In this document: positions 1 to 13,792 of the stretch, piece by piece
Position numbering within the stretch: position 1 is the first letter of the stretch
How the letters are laid out: each line of letters begins with the position of its first letter
From: Mycteria americana
Lineage: Eukaryota > Chordata > Aves > Ciconiiformes > Ciconiidae
Direction: 5' to 3'
Length of the DNA stretch: 64,000 bases
NCBI RefSeq assembly: GCF_035582795.1
Contig: NC_134373.1
Coordinates: 37,604,501 to 37,668,500 of the forward strand
Position numbers and translations under genes: made by a program
Notes under the pieces: generated by a model
What the model was told of the DNA's origin: nothing
Database searches by the model: none
The model's input: only the letters and a program-made list of their open reading frames with translations

Positions 1-142
1 TCCTGGTAATGACAAGGAAATTTAGGTGTAGCGGTAAACCTGGTGAGCTTGGCCTTCAGCACTAGCTATCCAATTGAAGCTCAACATGAAATTACCTCAA
101 AAATGTGTGTGATATGACAGACTTTGTTGGATTGACCTAGGT

Positions 143-160
143 TTGATTGATTGATTGATC
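143..160. repeat. (TTGA)n short tetranucleotide repeat
   Basis: About four copies of TTGA/TGAT in TTTGATTGATTGATTGATC. Short and probably stable. Confidence 0.8.
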
Positions 161-2662
161 TAGCCCCACGGGCTGTCAAGGGAGACCAGCACTGAAGTCT
201 GTTAGATGAACAAACTCTTATTGCCATTCCCTCAGCACCCCTCAGACATTTACTGTGTCTCATATATTTCTGCGCTTTCTTGTATTTTCCATCTCTCGCA
301 CTTGAACGTAATTTAGCAAGACGGTCCCATGAAAAACCTACATTAGAACACAAACAAGAAGTATACCAGTGGGACAAGGATTAACATAGCAGCTTTGGTC
401 TGAAGACACTTGGATGTGGTGCCACATCGAGGTGAAGAAGCCACACCTTGCACGCCAATACTGTGGTTGGAGCAGCCTGGACCTGGGTGCTCACTGGTCC
501 ACCCACCTCTCCACCCTGCAGTTTGAGAGATGTTTTCTATTGAGTTCATAAAAGAAAGACAACGCAGAATCCCCTGGCTGTGGCAATAGATTCAGTCAGT
601 CTCAGTCCATTAGTTTAAATAATCAATAGCCGTAAGTGCCATAATGCTGTCTCCTACTTCATCATGAAAGCTGAGAAGTTACAGAAGGCCACGTGTAATT
701 ACGGGCACTCTCTCCGTTAACTTTAGGAAAATTAAACAGTCACTATTCTGGCGTCTGACAGGTTACTTCTCTCAGTAAACCTGGAGCATCCAGCTTAAAC
801 AGAGCTGATCAATGGAACAATAAGGCACATTTTTATCAAGGCTTTTCATGGCATTATCATGTTACTACAACACCCAGCAGCTCAGTATGTGTTTTGGATG
901 GCACAGCTGCATCTCCCCAGCTGCAGGAGGGTCCCCTTCCTTTGTGGTACTGACCTCAGCTGCAGGGGCCTGAGACAGAGACGTGCCCCTGTTTTTGAAG
1001 GATTTCTAAAGATCACCCTCCCTTGCTCTGGAGCAAGAAAATCCTTGAGGCAAATTGCAATAAATAACAACAAGGAAAAAAAAAGTCCCTTCTTCCCAAC
1101 TTTTCTGCCTTGTTCCCATGCTGTAAAACCTCTGTCTGGAAGAAGGTGGCTCCAAATTTTATGTTAAGCTCCTTTTAAAGCCACTGTGTATGGTAGATGC
1201 AGCTTTTAAGAGTGTTGGGGAAGTTCTTGATGTCTGAGTTTTGGAGGGTCCAAACTAAGGCCAGGTTGGCTCTTCACCGCTTGCCCAGTCCCCCCAAAAT
1301 CCTGACCACCATGTCAGAAGCAGGAGCAGCTGGAGGGGCTGTGGAAGCGCTGGGTGCTGGTGCACAAAGGAACCCAAGTTCAGCTGCAGAGACCGGGTGA
1401 GCCTTTGCTTGAACCCTCAGCAGCCCCAGCTGCCCAAAACCCTTTTCTGCCCCTTTTTGCCCCCCTGGGGTGCCCAGCCGATAGCTGGGTACCTGCCCCA
1501 CTCACACCTCTGATGCTGCCAGAGATGTCGGTGACCCTGGCAGCCCTCAGGCTCCTCTGCCAGTACTGCATTTGGGTGGGGAAGCAGCTCCGGCCTGGGA
1601 GAGGGATGAAAAATGCTTTCTAGGAGAGAGTGCCTCATGGTACTGGCCCAGCAGCTGCTGCGGGGTTTGGTGCAGAGAAGGCTTTGGCTGCACCAAAGAA
1701 GGACGCTGCAAATGTCTTGGTGACGGTTCCCAGCGTGAAACCCAGATCCATGGAGAGGGCTGGGGACCGCAGTGCAGGAATGCATTAAACACCCGTGACA
1801 CCTGCAGCCGAGGCCCTGTCCTCACCTTCCCGGTGTGGCCGCAGCCCCCTCTTCTTGCCTAAAACACGGCAAGCTCTGGCTCTTCCCCAGCTCAGCCCAG
1901 GGGTCCCAGTCCTGGCAAAGCCGTGCCCTGTTCCTGCCCAACCCCTGCGGTGCCTCTGTCTCCAAAGCCCAGCATCAACACACCAGACCCACTGGGTGTG
2001 ATGGGAGGTTATAAAACTCCTCAACCCATAGGAGAACAAGCACGAAACCGAGAGCAAAGCAGTGGCTACCTAAAACTCTGTTTAGAGGGTAACTGTAATG
2101 ACTCACAAAATCATTTGTGAATATTTCAAGCATGAAAATTTGCATTGCATTCTGTAAATGTGCCAGGGTTTTTGAGTGAATTATTTTTCAACCTTAATTA
2201 TAGCATCATTTATTTCTTTTTAGCTGGTACAAGCATCCTCCGAATTAGTGGTACATTCCTATTAATGTTCCATTTCTGATGTGACAAAATGGTACATTCA
2301 TCCCAAAATACAACTAGGCCAATGAACCAAAAAATAGGTGATTAACAGAAGCCCAATTCCTGGAATAAATCAAAGATTTGATGTAGAGGTTCTCATCTCC
2401 CCAGTGAGTGTCTTAATCCCTGGTTTATATGCTTATCTGCAGTGCATTTCTTTCTGCCGAATGCTTTCATTTTTGCACAAAAGCACAACAAAAGGCAATT
2501 AAGTCCCCGTGGAACAAACCCAAATGTTTCACAGAATGAAATTCTTGTTTTCTGGCTGGCCTTAAGGTCATCTACTTTGGGAAGAGGCTGTTGTACTTTG
2601 GTCTGCAGCAAGACCGCACCCGGGGGCTTCGGTGCCGCGGCACTGCTGAGAGAAGGATGCTT

Positions 2663-2732
2663 GGTGGTCTGTAACTGTCCCCATCCCAAAATCCTGGGTG
2701 GTCTGTGATTATCCCCCTCCCCAAAAATCCCT
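2663..2732. repeat. 34-bp imperfect tandem duplication
   Basis: Two adjacent copies begin GGTGGTCTGTAACTG and GGTGGTCTGTGATTA, both continuing into a C-rich stretch and then CCCAAAAATCC-type sequence. The period is 34 bp. Confidence 0.7.
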
Positions 2733-3915
2733 CTGTTCTAAGCCACTGACAAAAACACGGCGAAAGAGGATAATCATGACTGGACCATGTTAGTGGCTCA
2801 GGTAGAAACTGGGTTCCTTCATCAAAACCGGTGCTTTCGTCTCGTGGGTGACCAAAGCCAGCAATTTTACCTTGTCTCTTGTTACCTGACTTGATGGATT
2901 CCTTCCATTAGGAGAGATGAATGTAAGTTTTCCCTCATTTTTCCCTTTACGCTGCCTGCCCCCTGTGATGGCAGCTGCCCACCCTGCAGGACAGCCCGTG
3001 GGCGACGCAAAGCCACGGTGCAAACAGGGGCCATCGCAAGAGTCCATCCCCTGCCCGGCCACCCCGCTGCCTGGGGAAAGCAGAGTCTGTCCAAGCCGCC
3101 GATCACCGCTCTTCTCTGCCTGAATTAGTGTTTTAAACCACAGGAACTATTGGTGCTGCAACTGAAGCTTTTCTCCTGATTAATAAGAAACAGGAACAAG
3201 AAGCCTGTGAGAAGCTCCAGCTAGCTGAAGTGTGTGAAAACAGGACAAGTGCTTGGGTTTTATTTCACATACCCGCCCAGCTACCAGTCATTTAGGGGCT
3301 TCCCAAAGCCCCAGCTTGCACTTATAGGCATCAGTGGATTTCTAGCCCTCGTGGACCTTGACCTATGGACTTACCTGATAACTTATCAAAGTGTTTATGC
3401 AAACAGCCCTGCCCTTACACTTGTCTCCTATTTTCTTCTACTTTCATCGCTGTTCTCAGACTTGCTTTTTTCAGTTCCCTCGATGGCACAGCAGGGACAC
3501 CTCATTTTGCCTGGAGCTGGCCCATGTAACGTGGAAGTGAGGGGCTGCTCTAAGATCAGTTAGCCTCAACAGGAGTATTTCACACACATAGCCTGAAGAC
3601 AGGAGCTGGAGAAATATCACCTGTAAGAGTTATAAGCCATGCAGATGTCTTTCAGTTTTAATCATAGCAACACCTGGAGCCCCACAAACCTCTCCTGCCA
3701 CCTATGCAACAAGGTGAGGGGACAAAAGGAGGGTTGTCCCCACCATACAGAACACAGAGGAGGTGGCCTCAGGCCCTGCTGGGGTGAGGCTGAAATCCCC
3801 TGCATTTGCTTTAGCCCTTACCTGCCACATTACCCTTCTGTGGTGTGTGCTTTGGTTTTCGCATCTTCTGGGGAATTTTGAGTTTTGACTCATTGTTAGC
3901 CAGTTTTTTGGGTTT

Positions 3916-3958
3916 AGGGTTTTTTTTTGGGGGGGGGTGTTGTGTTTGGGATTTTTTT
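3916..3958. repeat. T/G homopolymer-rich tract
   Basis: Runs of T and G, including a 9-base G run, in a low-complexity stretch. This is prone to length error and carries no coding signal. Confidence 0.7.
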
Positions 3959-4527
3959 GTTAGCCCATCACAACTGCAAGGGGACAGTGGTGGCTGTTCT
4001 TGTGCTCCTCTTTATAAAATACACCCCTAAGTTGTCCCCACTTTCCCTCTACCATGCCAGCCATGGACACGGACTCTGGTCTGCCGTGCTCAGTCTTTGT
4101 GCACTCTTCAGGAAAATGTAGGTAGGGGAGGGATAAACTCTGAGCCCAGCTGGATCAGAGGGTTACTGTGAAAGCTGCTACCCTACATGCAGTCAGAAGC
4201 GAAGAGACCCACGAGAACGGCCTCTATGCCGCATTCCCCGGGGTGGGACGTGCCTTGGGGGAAAAGCTGTAGTGCGCTGGAGAAAATGCCAGGTTTTCTG
4301 TGCACGCGGGGATCGGTCTGACTGACACTTCATGCTCTGCTTTAATTTGTTAATTGACAGATGGAGTTTGACTTGTAGGCACCCCCGAAATAGCAGCGTC
4401 CTTTGTGGAGCTCGTGCCCCGGTTGCTGATGCAGCTCTCGTCCAGATGAGACGGTGCCCATAACAGAAAGCGGCCGGAACAGGACGTCAGAACAGGGAGT
4501 GTTGTTTGCAGGCTGAAATAGTGGGGG

Positions 4528-4551
4528 ATAAATAAATAAATAAGTAAATAA
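4528..4551. repeat. (AAAT)n microsatellite
   Basis: About six AAAT/AATA units with one G interruption (ATAAGTAAATAA). Confidence 0.85.
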
Positions 4552-7500
4552 TCCCCAGCTGCCCTGATGATTTTTTGCATGTTTTCACATTTTTATTCAC
4601 CTGTGGCTGTCCAGATGTTTGCCTCTGGAAAGCCAGAGCTGGACCACTTTTGCATTTTCATGCCTGGAGGGTGGAGGCTGAAGCTTTAACCCCGCGTTAG
4701 CAGGAAGCATCCCCCGGGCAGGGGTACAACCACAGCCCAGGCCTCCCTCCTCCGGGCTCTGAACAGCGCGGTTGGTAAATCCATTACCTATAGCAAGGTG
4801 GTGCATTTCTTCAACTATCTACCTTTGACATAACTGCTACACTGTAACGAATTTCAGTTTGCTTTGCATTTTCAGGTACCATACCCATCCTCGTGTATCC
4901 TAACTCAAAAGATATTCCCCACTGCCCTCCTCTTCCCAGTGCCCCCCCCCATAATCTTGATGTGGCTGCAACAGGGAGTCAAGCATCCGTAGCGTGACAA
5001 GGAGGTGAACTCCTATCACTGAAATCAAGGCCAAATCCTGAAGTCCTTCTTTTGTCGCCATTAACTTCACCAGGGGTTTGTCAGAGCAAATGTCTGACAA
5101 AATCAAACCCAAGTAAAACACTGAATATGATCTGCAGAGCAGGCTCATCTCAGAGTAGAGATTGCAAAGAGGATTTCTGCTCAATAAAAGCATGAATACA
5201 CGTATATATAAAGAAGCTCAGAGGCTTTTGTCTGTGGGAAGATGAGAGGTGAATAGGGATCAAAATAACAAGATGGCAATGTAGCTTTCTAATAAAACCC
5301 TGATACCTTTAGGGTAATTGGTCCTGGGTTTATTTAATCAGGAAAATAGCCGGGAGTTTAAATAACTTGCAATATAAAGCCTGCACAAAGGAGAGAGTGG
5401 GCAGGCTGAGTCGGATGTGTTGGTATCTTGCAGGAGGATATGATGCTTGAAAGAAGCAGTGACACATGGAAACTGCCTACAATGGCACCGGCTGGATTGA
5501 GGCGAGAGATAGAAACGGTATTAAAAAAAAATTATTACAAGCAACAGTTGTAGGCCTGCAGTGCAGAAAGGGAAGGGAGAGCAGGAAGCATTGCAATAGA
5601 TAAGGAGGGAGAGTGAAAAGGCGAGGGCACTGCACCGGGAATGGCAATTACCTGGGCTGTGGCAGGGGAAGGAGCTCAATGGATGCGATCGGGGACCGCG
5701 GGTGGCTGCGGGCAGCACCAAGCTGCCTCCTTCCAGGTCCACCCCGCTGCAAGCCGACAGTCAGGCTACCTGCAGGCATCCCTTGCAGCCCCCTCCTCCC
5801 GCTTGTCACCTTCCAAAAAATTCCTTTTCAGAAAAAGTTCTTCACGTCTGGCTTCAGTGCAAATAAATACGCCTTCAGTTTAAGGCTTGAGGGAACAACA
5901 GTCATTTCTTTGGGAATGACTTTTCACAGAGGGGGGGGAATCTGCAATTCTTTTACTTCTAGGAAAGTTTTAAGATGGCCTTTTCAGCATCCCTTGCTAA
6001 AACATGAATGTGCTCTGCAGCGAGGAGCTTTCCAGTCAAGGTTCCTCTTGGCTCCAAATTAAGTTGTAATTAAAAAAACCTAAAATGACAGCACTATCCA
6101 TGAAAAGCTCTGGTACATTTTCACTTGAGCAATGTTATAGTACTACGCCAAGGGCTTTTGCATGATCCATGTACCTAGCACCGATAAGTACTAGCAAGGA
6201 AGTAGTGGTTTTGTACTGATATTTTACTGTGAAATTCCACATTTACAACTCTTTTTGGCAGTAGGTGGTATGCTCAGCTCTGAAACTAATATATAGTTGG
6301 AACTGTAGTACAAAATGTAGTATAAATTGAAGCATGGCTATACTTAAATCCAAGCTACAGCACGGCAATATAAGGCCCTGGCAGGTCACGGACCATCTTG
6401 CTTTCCACCCTGAGTATCGGCGTCCAAGGGTCTAATTGCATGTGGCAGTAGCTGGTCATAACATCTGGCATTTAAAACAACAACAAAAAAGTGAGATCAT
6501 TGTTAATCTCAGTTGTGCAAAAATTCCAGCCTGTTTCTGCGGTCCCAGGTGCAGTTTGTTTTGTGGTTAGGAGTTACCCAGTGCCACTTACTCCACTGGG
6601 GTGTGCTTGCTGAAAATCAAGGGCTGGAGAGGCGAAGGCGAGCAGTATTTGATCTTTATTTTCCTTATTCCTCCACCTTTGACCTGTTGTTAGGCCTGGG
6701 AGAAATAGGAACAGCGTGGCTGAGCTTCTCCTCCCACCTGTGCCCAAAGCCGGGGGTTGGTCTGGGGCCATGTGGTTCCCCTGAGAAAGTCCGGTGTTGC
6801 TGCGTTGGTTTCCCATGCAGGCGGCCCGGATGCTCACTGGCTCTCTGTTAACAAATGTATTTTCATCAGTAACCTGTGAGAACATCACATCATTGTAATG
6901 AAGTTGACAGAAGGGACAAGGACTTGGGGGTTGGAAGAAAAAAAGGCAAAGAAAAAAAGGCAAAGGCAAGTGGCTGGTATGGAGGGGCTGGGCTTGGTGG
7001 GCGCGAAGCCCCATGTTCAGGACACCCTTCTCTGTCCCAGGAAGAGAAACTCTTCAAAAAGACATATGGACCATGTTAGACGCTTAATATATACAGGTTG
7101 CGACAGTAATTTAATGCCCGAAGTGGTGCTTAGGCTCTGAGCTGTACAGACACCGGGTGGGAATGCCAGCCCTGTGCTGGTACTGACAGCTGCCACCCGG
7201 ACCAGGATCCCATAGACTTAAAGATAATAAAACAGATTTTGTCAAAAGGATACTCTTTACGAGGTCAGGGTAATTTAAATGCTGGGGTTTGGCACGAATG
7301 ATGGCTTACAAACATCTGAAGTGTTCCTAATACATGGTTTTACAGTCATCTTAATGCAAAGATTTTGACTATGAGAGTCGTATGCGGCTACTGCCATCAG
7401 AGGGGAGTGAGCGCGTCTAAGCCGTTTCCAAAGCTTATCATAAGTTCCCACAGGAAGAGATATGAATGGCACGAAAATATTACACTTCAAGCAGAGAGAT

Positions 7501-9017
7501 TTAGGAGGCATGTGAACCACGCCGAGGAGCTGCAAGTGGAATATGCAGTTGTCAAAATAATGCTGCGACGGCAGCCGCTGCGCTCCCTGCATGAACGTGT
7601 CAGAGCTGGAGTGGCAGCAGACGTCAGTGCCATGTGCTCAGGGGGGTGATGGCTTCCCAAACTCGGGCTAGAAGAAAGCCCTTCTAATTTTGGTTGATTG
7701 CTTTTCAAATGCAGCTTGTTCAGATCCTCTTCGTCGCACGAGCTCGTTAGGGAACAGCTAGAGGAGGAGGGAAGGGGAAATTAATAACGCGGAAGGTGCC
7801 GATCGCAAGTGCATGTTGTGTAGGTATTGGAAAGACAGTGATCTTCTGAGCCAGGAATATTTAATTCAAAGTAAACAACAGGCTATTTCTGTTACAAGTG
7901 ACAATTATTTAAAACATGAGCAAGTATCAAGAGCTGCATGAGTTCTGTATTGCTTCATGCCTTTATCACCGAGGCAAAGCAGCCTAATAAAGTGGCTCTG
8001 AAGCTCCACTGAGTACCAGGGGCAGCCCCGTGTAACAGTCTCTGAAAAAAAATGTCCGAGATGGTATTTTTCATTTATAGGTAGTTGGGTATTTCTGTCA
8101 ATTCTGTCCTCGTACCACTGCGTCTTGAAAAGAGAAAATAATTATTCTCTTATATGGGTAAAATGCCCTAAAAATGGCTTTTTTATCATGAATGGTTGCT
8201 GCTTGCTAAAATCCATATCTGTGCAGAAAACCTAAATCAGCAGCAAAAGTGGCAAAGAGGAAAACCCAGCTCCTCTTCCCTGGCAAAATTCTGCTTTCCC
8301 ATGCCATCAATAACCTGAGCCAGGTCTTTGCCGCGTCCTTCATGCTTCTCCAGCACAGAAACTAGTTTCTTGGCAGAGATTGAAGTCCTGAGGAAAAAAT
8401 GAGCTGCATACTGCTCAGGGGCAGCGAGAGGCTGGGGCTTCCATGCCTGCTCCGTGGCTGCCTCGTGGCTTTGCAGGACGAGAGCTGTACACGCTGGGTG
8501 ATTTCTAGCAGCACCTCTTTCTACCAGCTCTTTCTGGTAAGGAGTACCTGTCGGTGACGGTGTGCACCATCCTTTACCACCTCCAAACCCGGACACAATA
8601 CGGAAATCCCTTACCAACATTTTTTGGAACTTGACTTTCTTTCTGAGATTAATTTAATTGAGAATTTCGGTTTCAAATTACTGATTGAAATAGTCTAAAA
8701 ATTATTTTTTTCAGTCTGGGAATAGAGCACTGATTTCTTTCACTAATTACAAGCCAGAAGTTTGGAGCGCTCCGTAATGAGGTATTTCACAAACAATCTT
8801 TGATTCAATTAACTTCGGGGAGGGGGAAGAAGCAAAATTATTTTAACTAAGGCACACATTTGTTAAAATTTAATCTGTTCCTCAGATGTACTTGGGAAGA
8901 TAAAAGGGCTCATTCGTTGAATAAATTGTTCTCGGTAGCCAAGTTCAGGTTTGGCCTGTTGCAGTTGCTCAGCATATTATGACAACAAAAAGTGAAAATA
9001 CAGCCAGGCATTAATTT

Positions 9018-9060
9018 TTGCTTTTTTTCCCCTTTTTTTTCCCCCCTATATCTTTTTTAC
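9018..9060. repeat. Pyrimidine (T/C) tract
   Basis: Alternating T and C homopolymers immediately 5' of the 9.1-kb CR1 copy. This could mark the insertion site or be unrelated. Confidence 0.6.
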
Positions 9061-9262
9061 TGTCGTCAGGGTTTAAGAGGCATTCAGACAATGCCCTTAA
9101 TAACATGCTTTAACTTATGGTCAGCCCTGAAGTGGCCAGGCAGTTGGACTAGATGATCGTTGTAGGTCCCTTCCAACTGAAGTAGGCTATTCTATTCTAT
9201 TCTATTCTATTCTATTCTATTCTATTCTATTCTATTCTATTCTATTCTATTCTATTCTATTC
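9061..9262 (+). mobile_element. CR1 LINE 3' end (5'-truncated) with expanded pentanucleotide tail
   Basis: About 125 bp of CR1 3' terminal sequence. It carries the diagnostic TTGGACTAGATGATCGTTG and GTCCCTTCCAACTGAA, followed directly by a CTATT/ATTCT pentamer array. The 5' boundary is approximate. It is non-coding and not mobile on its own. Confidence 0.85.
9187..9262 (+). repeat. (CTATT)n / (ATTCT)n microsatellite, about 15 copies
   Basis: An uninterrupted 76-bp array of the pentamer, forming the tail of the CR1 copy just upstream. It looks perfect over its length, so it is likely polymorphic. Confidence 0.97.
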
Positions 9263-12200
9263 AAGGATGGGGATCACCTGCAGGGATGAACCGGTTGCGG
9301 TGGCTGAGCCTGGCTGTGCTGGAGAGAGAGAGGCTGGGGTGCTGTGCCCCTCTTGCATGAAGAGCTGTGGCTGCCCAAAATGTGAAAGGCCCAGTTTTAA
9401 GGCGATGATGCCTACGCTGGGTTTGAGAAGGGAGAACAAATCCTCACCCAAATCGGATGGGAAATTCACGGGTGAGTGAATGCATGAGATGAGCGCATCG
9501 CACCCGCCTGGGGCTGCCGTACCTGCTAAACCCGCCCCAAAGCTGTGGTGGGGACGGGGGCTGTGAAGACCTGGACCCCTTCACGCTGGGCAGAGACAGC
9601 TGTGCTGCAGTTCCCCCAAGGCACCCCGGTTTGCATGGGCTGTACCTAATGAGCTGCAGGAGGAAGGAGGCGGCGGTGGCCTTGCAGCTGGCCCCTCTCC
9701 CCCTCGAAGGGATGTCTGCGCCCGTGTGTGCATGCAAAGCTTTGGAAATTTCCATTTTAATAAAAGCAACCTTGGAGGAGCGTGAGCAATAACCTGTCTG
9801 CTCTTTGGCACTGACAGTTCAGTTGTCCTGTAAAATGAGATTTTGCTACCCCAGCGCAGTGATCTTGTTATCAACCTCAGCTTACATCAGCGTGCTTTAT
9901 TAGAAGACAGCAGAAATAATTCTTTAGACATTAGCGACGTCTAGCTTCTACTTTTATCGGGCTGGCTGAGGTGATTAAATCAGATCCAGAGGTAAGCCCA
10001 ATAAACTCCTGGATCTCTCGGCTCAGATATTTGGTCCATCTACAGATGCTTTGAAGTCTGGTGACAGGACAAAAATTAGGTCTTTCCTGCCCAGCCTTTC
10101 CCACTCCTGCTGCCTCTTGAAAATCCAGTTTCCTAGATCTGACCCACGTACTTTGGACTCTTGGGTTTTATTAAGGCAGAGGCGGCACTACATGTGGAGC
10201 CATCCCCTGCCTGTTCCCAAGCTCAGCTTTGCTCAGCTGGGACTCCAGCGTGAGGTCCCTGCTCCAAAGGGATGGATCTTTGCCCAAGCAAGGGTCACTG
10301 CAGCCATGTGCATGACTGATGGGCTATTCCGGCGCCTCTGTCCCTTCCAAGATAAAATCAGCATTACACGGCTTTACACCTGTAATCGCCTGTCTTCACG
10401 TGTAACCAGCAGCCAGTCCCAATGCCCTGCCTGTACCCATCTTTCTTGTTAACTCAGGTAGCACTTTTCATCTCTGAAGACATCAGTTGATTAACCAGTC
10501 ATCACAACACTTCTAAATCTTCAGTGGATACTTTTGTGCTGCTGTTCCCACTTCTGCCATGGGACCGAGGAGGCTGTTGGGAGGTTGTGGGTCAGCACAA
10601 CGGGAAATCCTGCGTTGCTGCTGGGCATGGCTGGTGGCCACGGCGGGAGCATGTGGCAGGGCACGTTCCTCTGCACCTTTCCTCCCTCAGCGAGGGCAGT
10701 TTCCCAGCATCGCTTGCAGCATCCCTGGGAGAAGAAATTATAATGATTCATTTGGACCAAGACAATAACACCAAGACCATAACCTTTCTCCTCCTTCCCA
10801 GAGTTTAATTTTTCAGCCAAAACCCACACAGATATACTCCAGAGAAGAAAATGATCTGCAGATGTTGACTGTTCCCAGCTCTCACCTCGCCTGAGGGGCC
10901 AATGACAACTGCTCGGGTCCTTGCCAGGTTTCTGGGCGGACTCGTCTTATTCACAACTTTGTGTTTCAATATTATACCATGTCACTGTTGGCCAGGCATC
11001 TACAGAGTTGTGAATTGTCCCCTGAGCTGTCATGACAGAGAGATGTTTCATGCACAATAGCTATTATTTCCCAAATATTGAAACCCTCAAGGCTTGTGGG
11101 ATCTCCTTTCAATAACTCAGCCTCCTGCCATCTAGGACAGTGCTGTATATAGGAGGATGCATGCTGAAATGGCACAAGGAGGTGATTTTTCTTTTCTAAA
11201 TATTGATGTTAAACAGCGTAAAACCACATTAATGAACAAAACCGTAGATCTGCCTGTGGGCGGTGTGACAAGCTTCTCTGCAGGATTTCATTTTGCAGAG
11301 TGATTCCAGCCCCTGTCCTGGCTCCTGCCCTTCTCTGCTGGCTCGTAGCCTCCGGCTCAGCACAGCCCTGCCCTGGGTGCAGGTGCCTCTGCAGCACATC
11401 ATAGGCGCCGCTGGGAAGGGAAGGTGCTGGGGGCAATGACAGTAAGGGCCAGGCGATGGTGCAGCATCCCCCCTCCCCATTCGCCCTGCACTAGGGGAAC
11501 ACGGAGCTCACATCGAACCGAAACGGCTGGGATTTGGCTGAAAGCTCACAGAATGTGTCTCCAGGGGACATTAAAGAAGCAAATTAACAGCAGCATCTTT
11601 TATTTTCATAAAGCGCTTAAAAGCACCAGATGCATATAATTTTTATTTTGGGCTCTCTAAACTTAGGCGTCCGTATTAAATGGCAACTGGCACTTGGAAA
11701 ACTCATTTTTAGCGGATTGCAGAGGGAGAAAAGCATGGGCCAGACGCACTGAGTTTATTTTCTTTTGACCAACTTGCACAGCCCTGGTGATGCCGATTAA
11801 TCCGGATTTCCAGAACTGCGCAGAAAAACCAGGAAAACACCCCCGACCTTGCCGTTCAGCTATGTTTGAACAGCGGGGCTTATCGCGGTTACGGAGCCAG
11901 GACAGGGCTTTGCACTGCATTGCACAGGTGCTGCTGCAGCAGGGTTTGCACCCACAGCCCGCGTGGGAGCCGTTGCTGCAGAATTAGCATTTGCTGGGAC
12001 TCTGCAAGCCAAGAGAAGCTGGCTCAGTTTGTAGCTGTCTGACGGAGAAGCTGGGGCTTCATTTTCCTTAAAATGCCTCTTGCAAATAAAGTCGTGATCA
12101 TTGATTTGAAATGGCAAAAGGGCTGTGGAGCTGCTCGTCCCTCCTGCGAGGCTTTGGCATCCCTCTTTGCCGAGGGACCGACAGAAGGCACCGAAACGCT

Positions 12201-13009
12201 GTGGCCCTGCGGCTCTCGGTTTGCTCCTTGGTGAAGGGCTCTGCACCTCCTTCCCTCCAAGTGGTTTGGAAATGGTGCTGTGTATGGAGAGAGAAAAAAA
12301 TGCAGTGGGTGTTGCCTTCCTGCACAGTGATCGTTCTAGCCGAACAATTTTAACTGTTGATCTGAAATCTTTATTTCAGTAAACTTTCACTAAATGTCAA
12401 ACTATAGCCATTCTTCTTGTAACTGTGCCTTTGAAAGCAGGATTATTAATATTACTGGTATTATTTTATATGACTTTTGCAATGTGAACAGTTCATTTCT
12501 CCATGAACAGTGCATTTCTCCATCTAAGTCCAGAAGGAACACTTCTTCATTTAACTTCAAAAAAATTCCTTCTCACTAAACATGAAGGAACAATGAATAA
12601 TTTGAGGTGCACACAGGGCAAATATCTTATTAATGCTCTGAACACCAAAACGCAGTGTGATAGCAGACACGGGTCAGTGCTTTTTTTCCACGCGTGTGTT
12701 CCCTGGGATAAAACTGCTCGTGACAGGGCTGCAGAGGGTGCACACAACTTGCAAAATGCTTCCCATTGCTTAAGCCCTGGGAAGGAAGGGCTGAGCAAAA
12801 TCTCAGCTGCTGGCAAGAAAACCAGCTAAAAAGCAAAGTAATCTATAACGGTAGGCTTCTATAGGCAAACTGTAAATAATACTGTATATTGCCGTGTGCC
12901 ACACACCGAGACAACTGTTTCCCATTTGTCAAGAGTCGCATTTCTTATATACCAGTGGCAGGGCTTTATTTTTCACCCGGGCGCTAATGAACATGCTGCT
13001 AGATCTCCG
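9263..13009. other. Intergenic: no gene recognised
   Basis: No interspersed repeat or coding exon seen. 11560-11830 is AT-rich and non-repetitive with TTAATCCGGATT-type homeodomain motifs. Confidence 0.6.
12486..12523. repeat. 19-bp tandem duplication
   Basis: GAACAGTTCATTTCTCCAT is followed directly by GAACAGTGCATTTCTCCAT, with one mismatch. Confidence 0.9.
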
Positions 13010-13400
13010 TGTCTAAATGCTCGCAGTGTGTTGGCGGCCGTGCCAGGTGTGTCTCGTGGGAGAGCCGGTGCGGGCAAGGCGGAGGGTGCCGGGTGGGCAC
13101 GGCGGGCAGGGTTTGCAGTGCCCCTCTGCCTCTGCAGGCAGCTGCCGCCGCACAAGGTTATGATGTTGCCTGCTCCTTTCTCAGGCGGCCAAGCCTCCGC
13201 CGCGCTGCCACGTCGCGGCCCGGGGGTGGGACGGCCGCAGCCACTGGGAAGGTGGCCGGCCGGGAGCGCGTCCCGAGCACCGCAGCAGCATCGCGCCGTG
13301 GAAGCCCACGGCCCCGAGAGGCACAGACCGCTCGCACGTAAGTACGGCTGCCTGCGAGGCAAGCACGAGCTTAACGGATCGCGTTAAACTCCTCCAAGAG
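13010..13400 (+). promoter_or_regulatory. CpG-island-like patch with splice donor; possible HNMT upstream promoter or non-coding exon
   Basis: By eye count there are roughly 39 CpG dinucleotides in 13021-13380, far denser than the flanking AT-rich DNA, including runs such as CGCGCTGCCACGTCGCGG. The segment ends with a strong donor, CGCAC|GTAAGTACGG, with GT at 13338-13339 on the + strand. The first HNMT coding exon lies 3.3 kb downstream with acceptors at 16617 or 16676. A non-coding first exon spliced to HNMT is therefore plausible but unproven. Alternatively it is a promoter for an unrelated non-coding transcript. Confidence 0.45.
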
Positions 13401-13792
13401 GGATCCCTGTTTCGCTGGCGTTCAGCGACAAGCCGTAATCCTGTGCTAATACGCCCAAGCTCCTGCTGCAAATACTTTACAGCTGAGGGCACGCTCACTT
13501 TGTTTTCTGGCTTCACGGGGAAGGTTTAAAGAGTTTCACAGTGAGTTTAAAGCAGGTTTAATTCTGCTAGCGCCGGCGCAAACCAGGGGTGGATCAAGCA
13601 ACTGCAGTGTAAATACAGAGTCTGCTTTTGAAACTCCTCAATCGTTTTAGGGAAGTACCTATAAATTTGGATTATCACTGAAGGGGACGTGCCTAAGTGA
13701 ACATTATTATGCAAAAGTTCCTATCAGCCTGATTCACAAAAAATCCTTCTCTTCCTTCTCTTTACTCATTTTTAGTTAACTGGCCACAATTT

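Larger units (their letters stand above)
1..9017. other. Intergenic, upstream of HNMT: no gene recognised
   Basis: Apart from the short repeats listed separately, I see no coding exon with splice signals and a recognisable family, no CR1 copy and no RNA gene. AT-rich non-repetitive blocks at about 600-780, 2090-2380, 7770-8000 and 8620-8950 could be conserved regulatory DNA. The longer ORFs (for example 5613-6062) look like chance frames. Confidence 0.6.

Noticed and set aside
5613..6062. 149-codon + strand ORF
   Set aside because: No start context, splice context or recognisable family; amino acid composition looks random.
12896..13387. 163-codon + strand ORF across the 13-kb CpG patch
   Set aside because: Opposite-strand and other frames are equally open here, as expected of CpG-rich DNA; no homology recognised. 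The patch is better read as promoter or non-coding exon.
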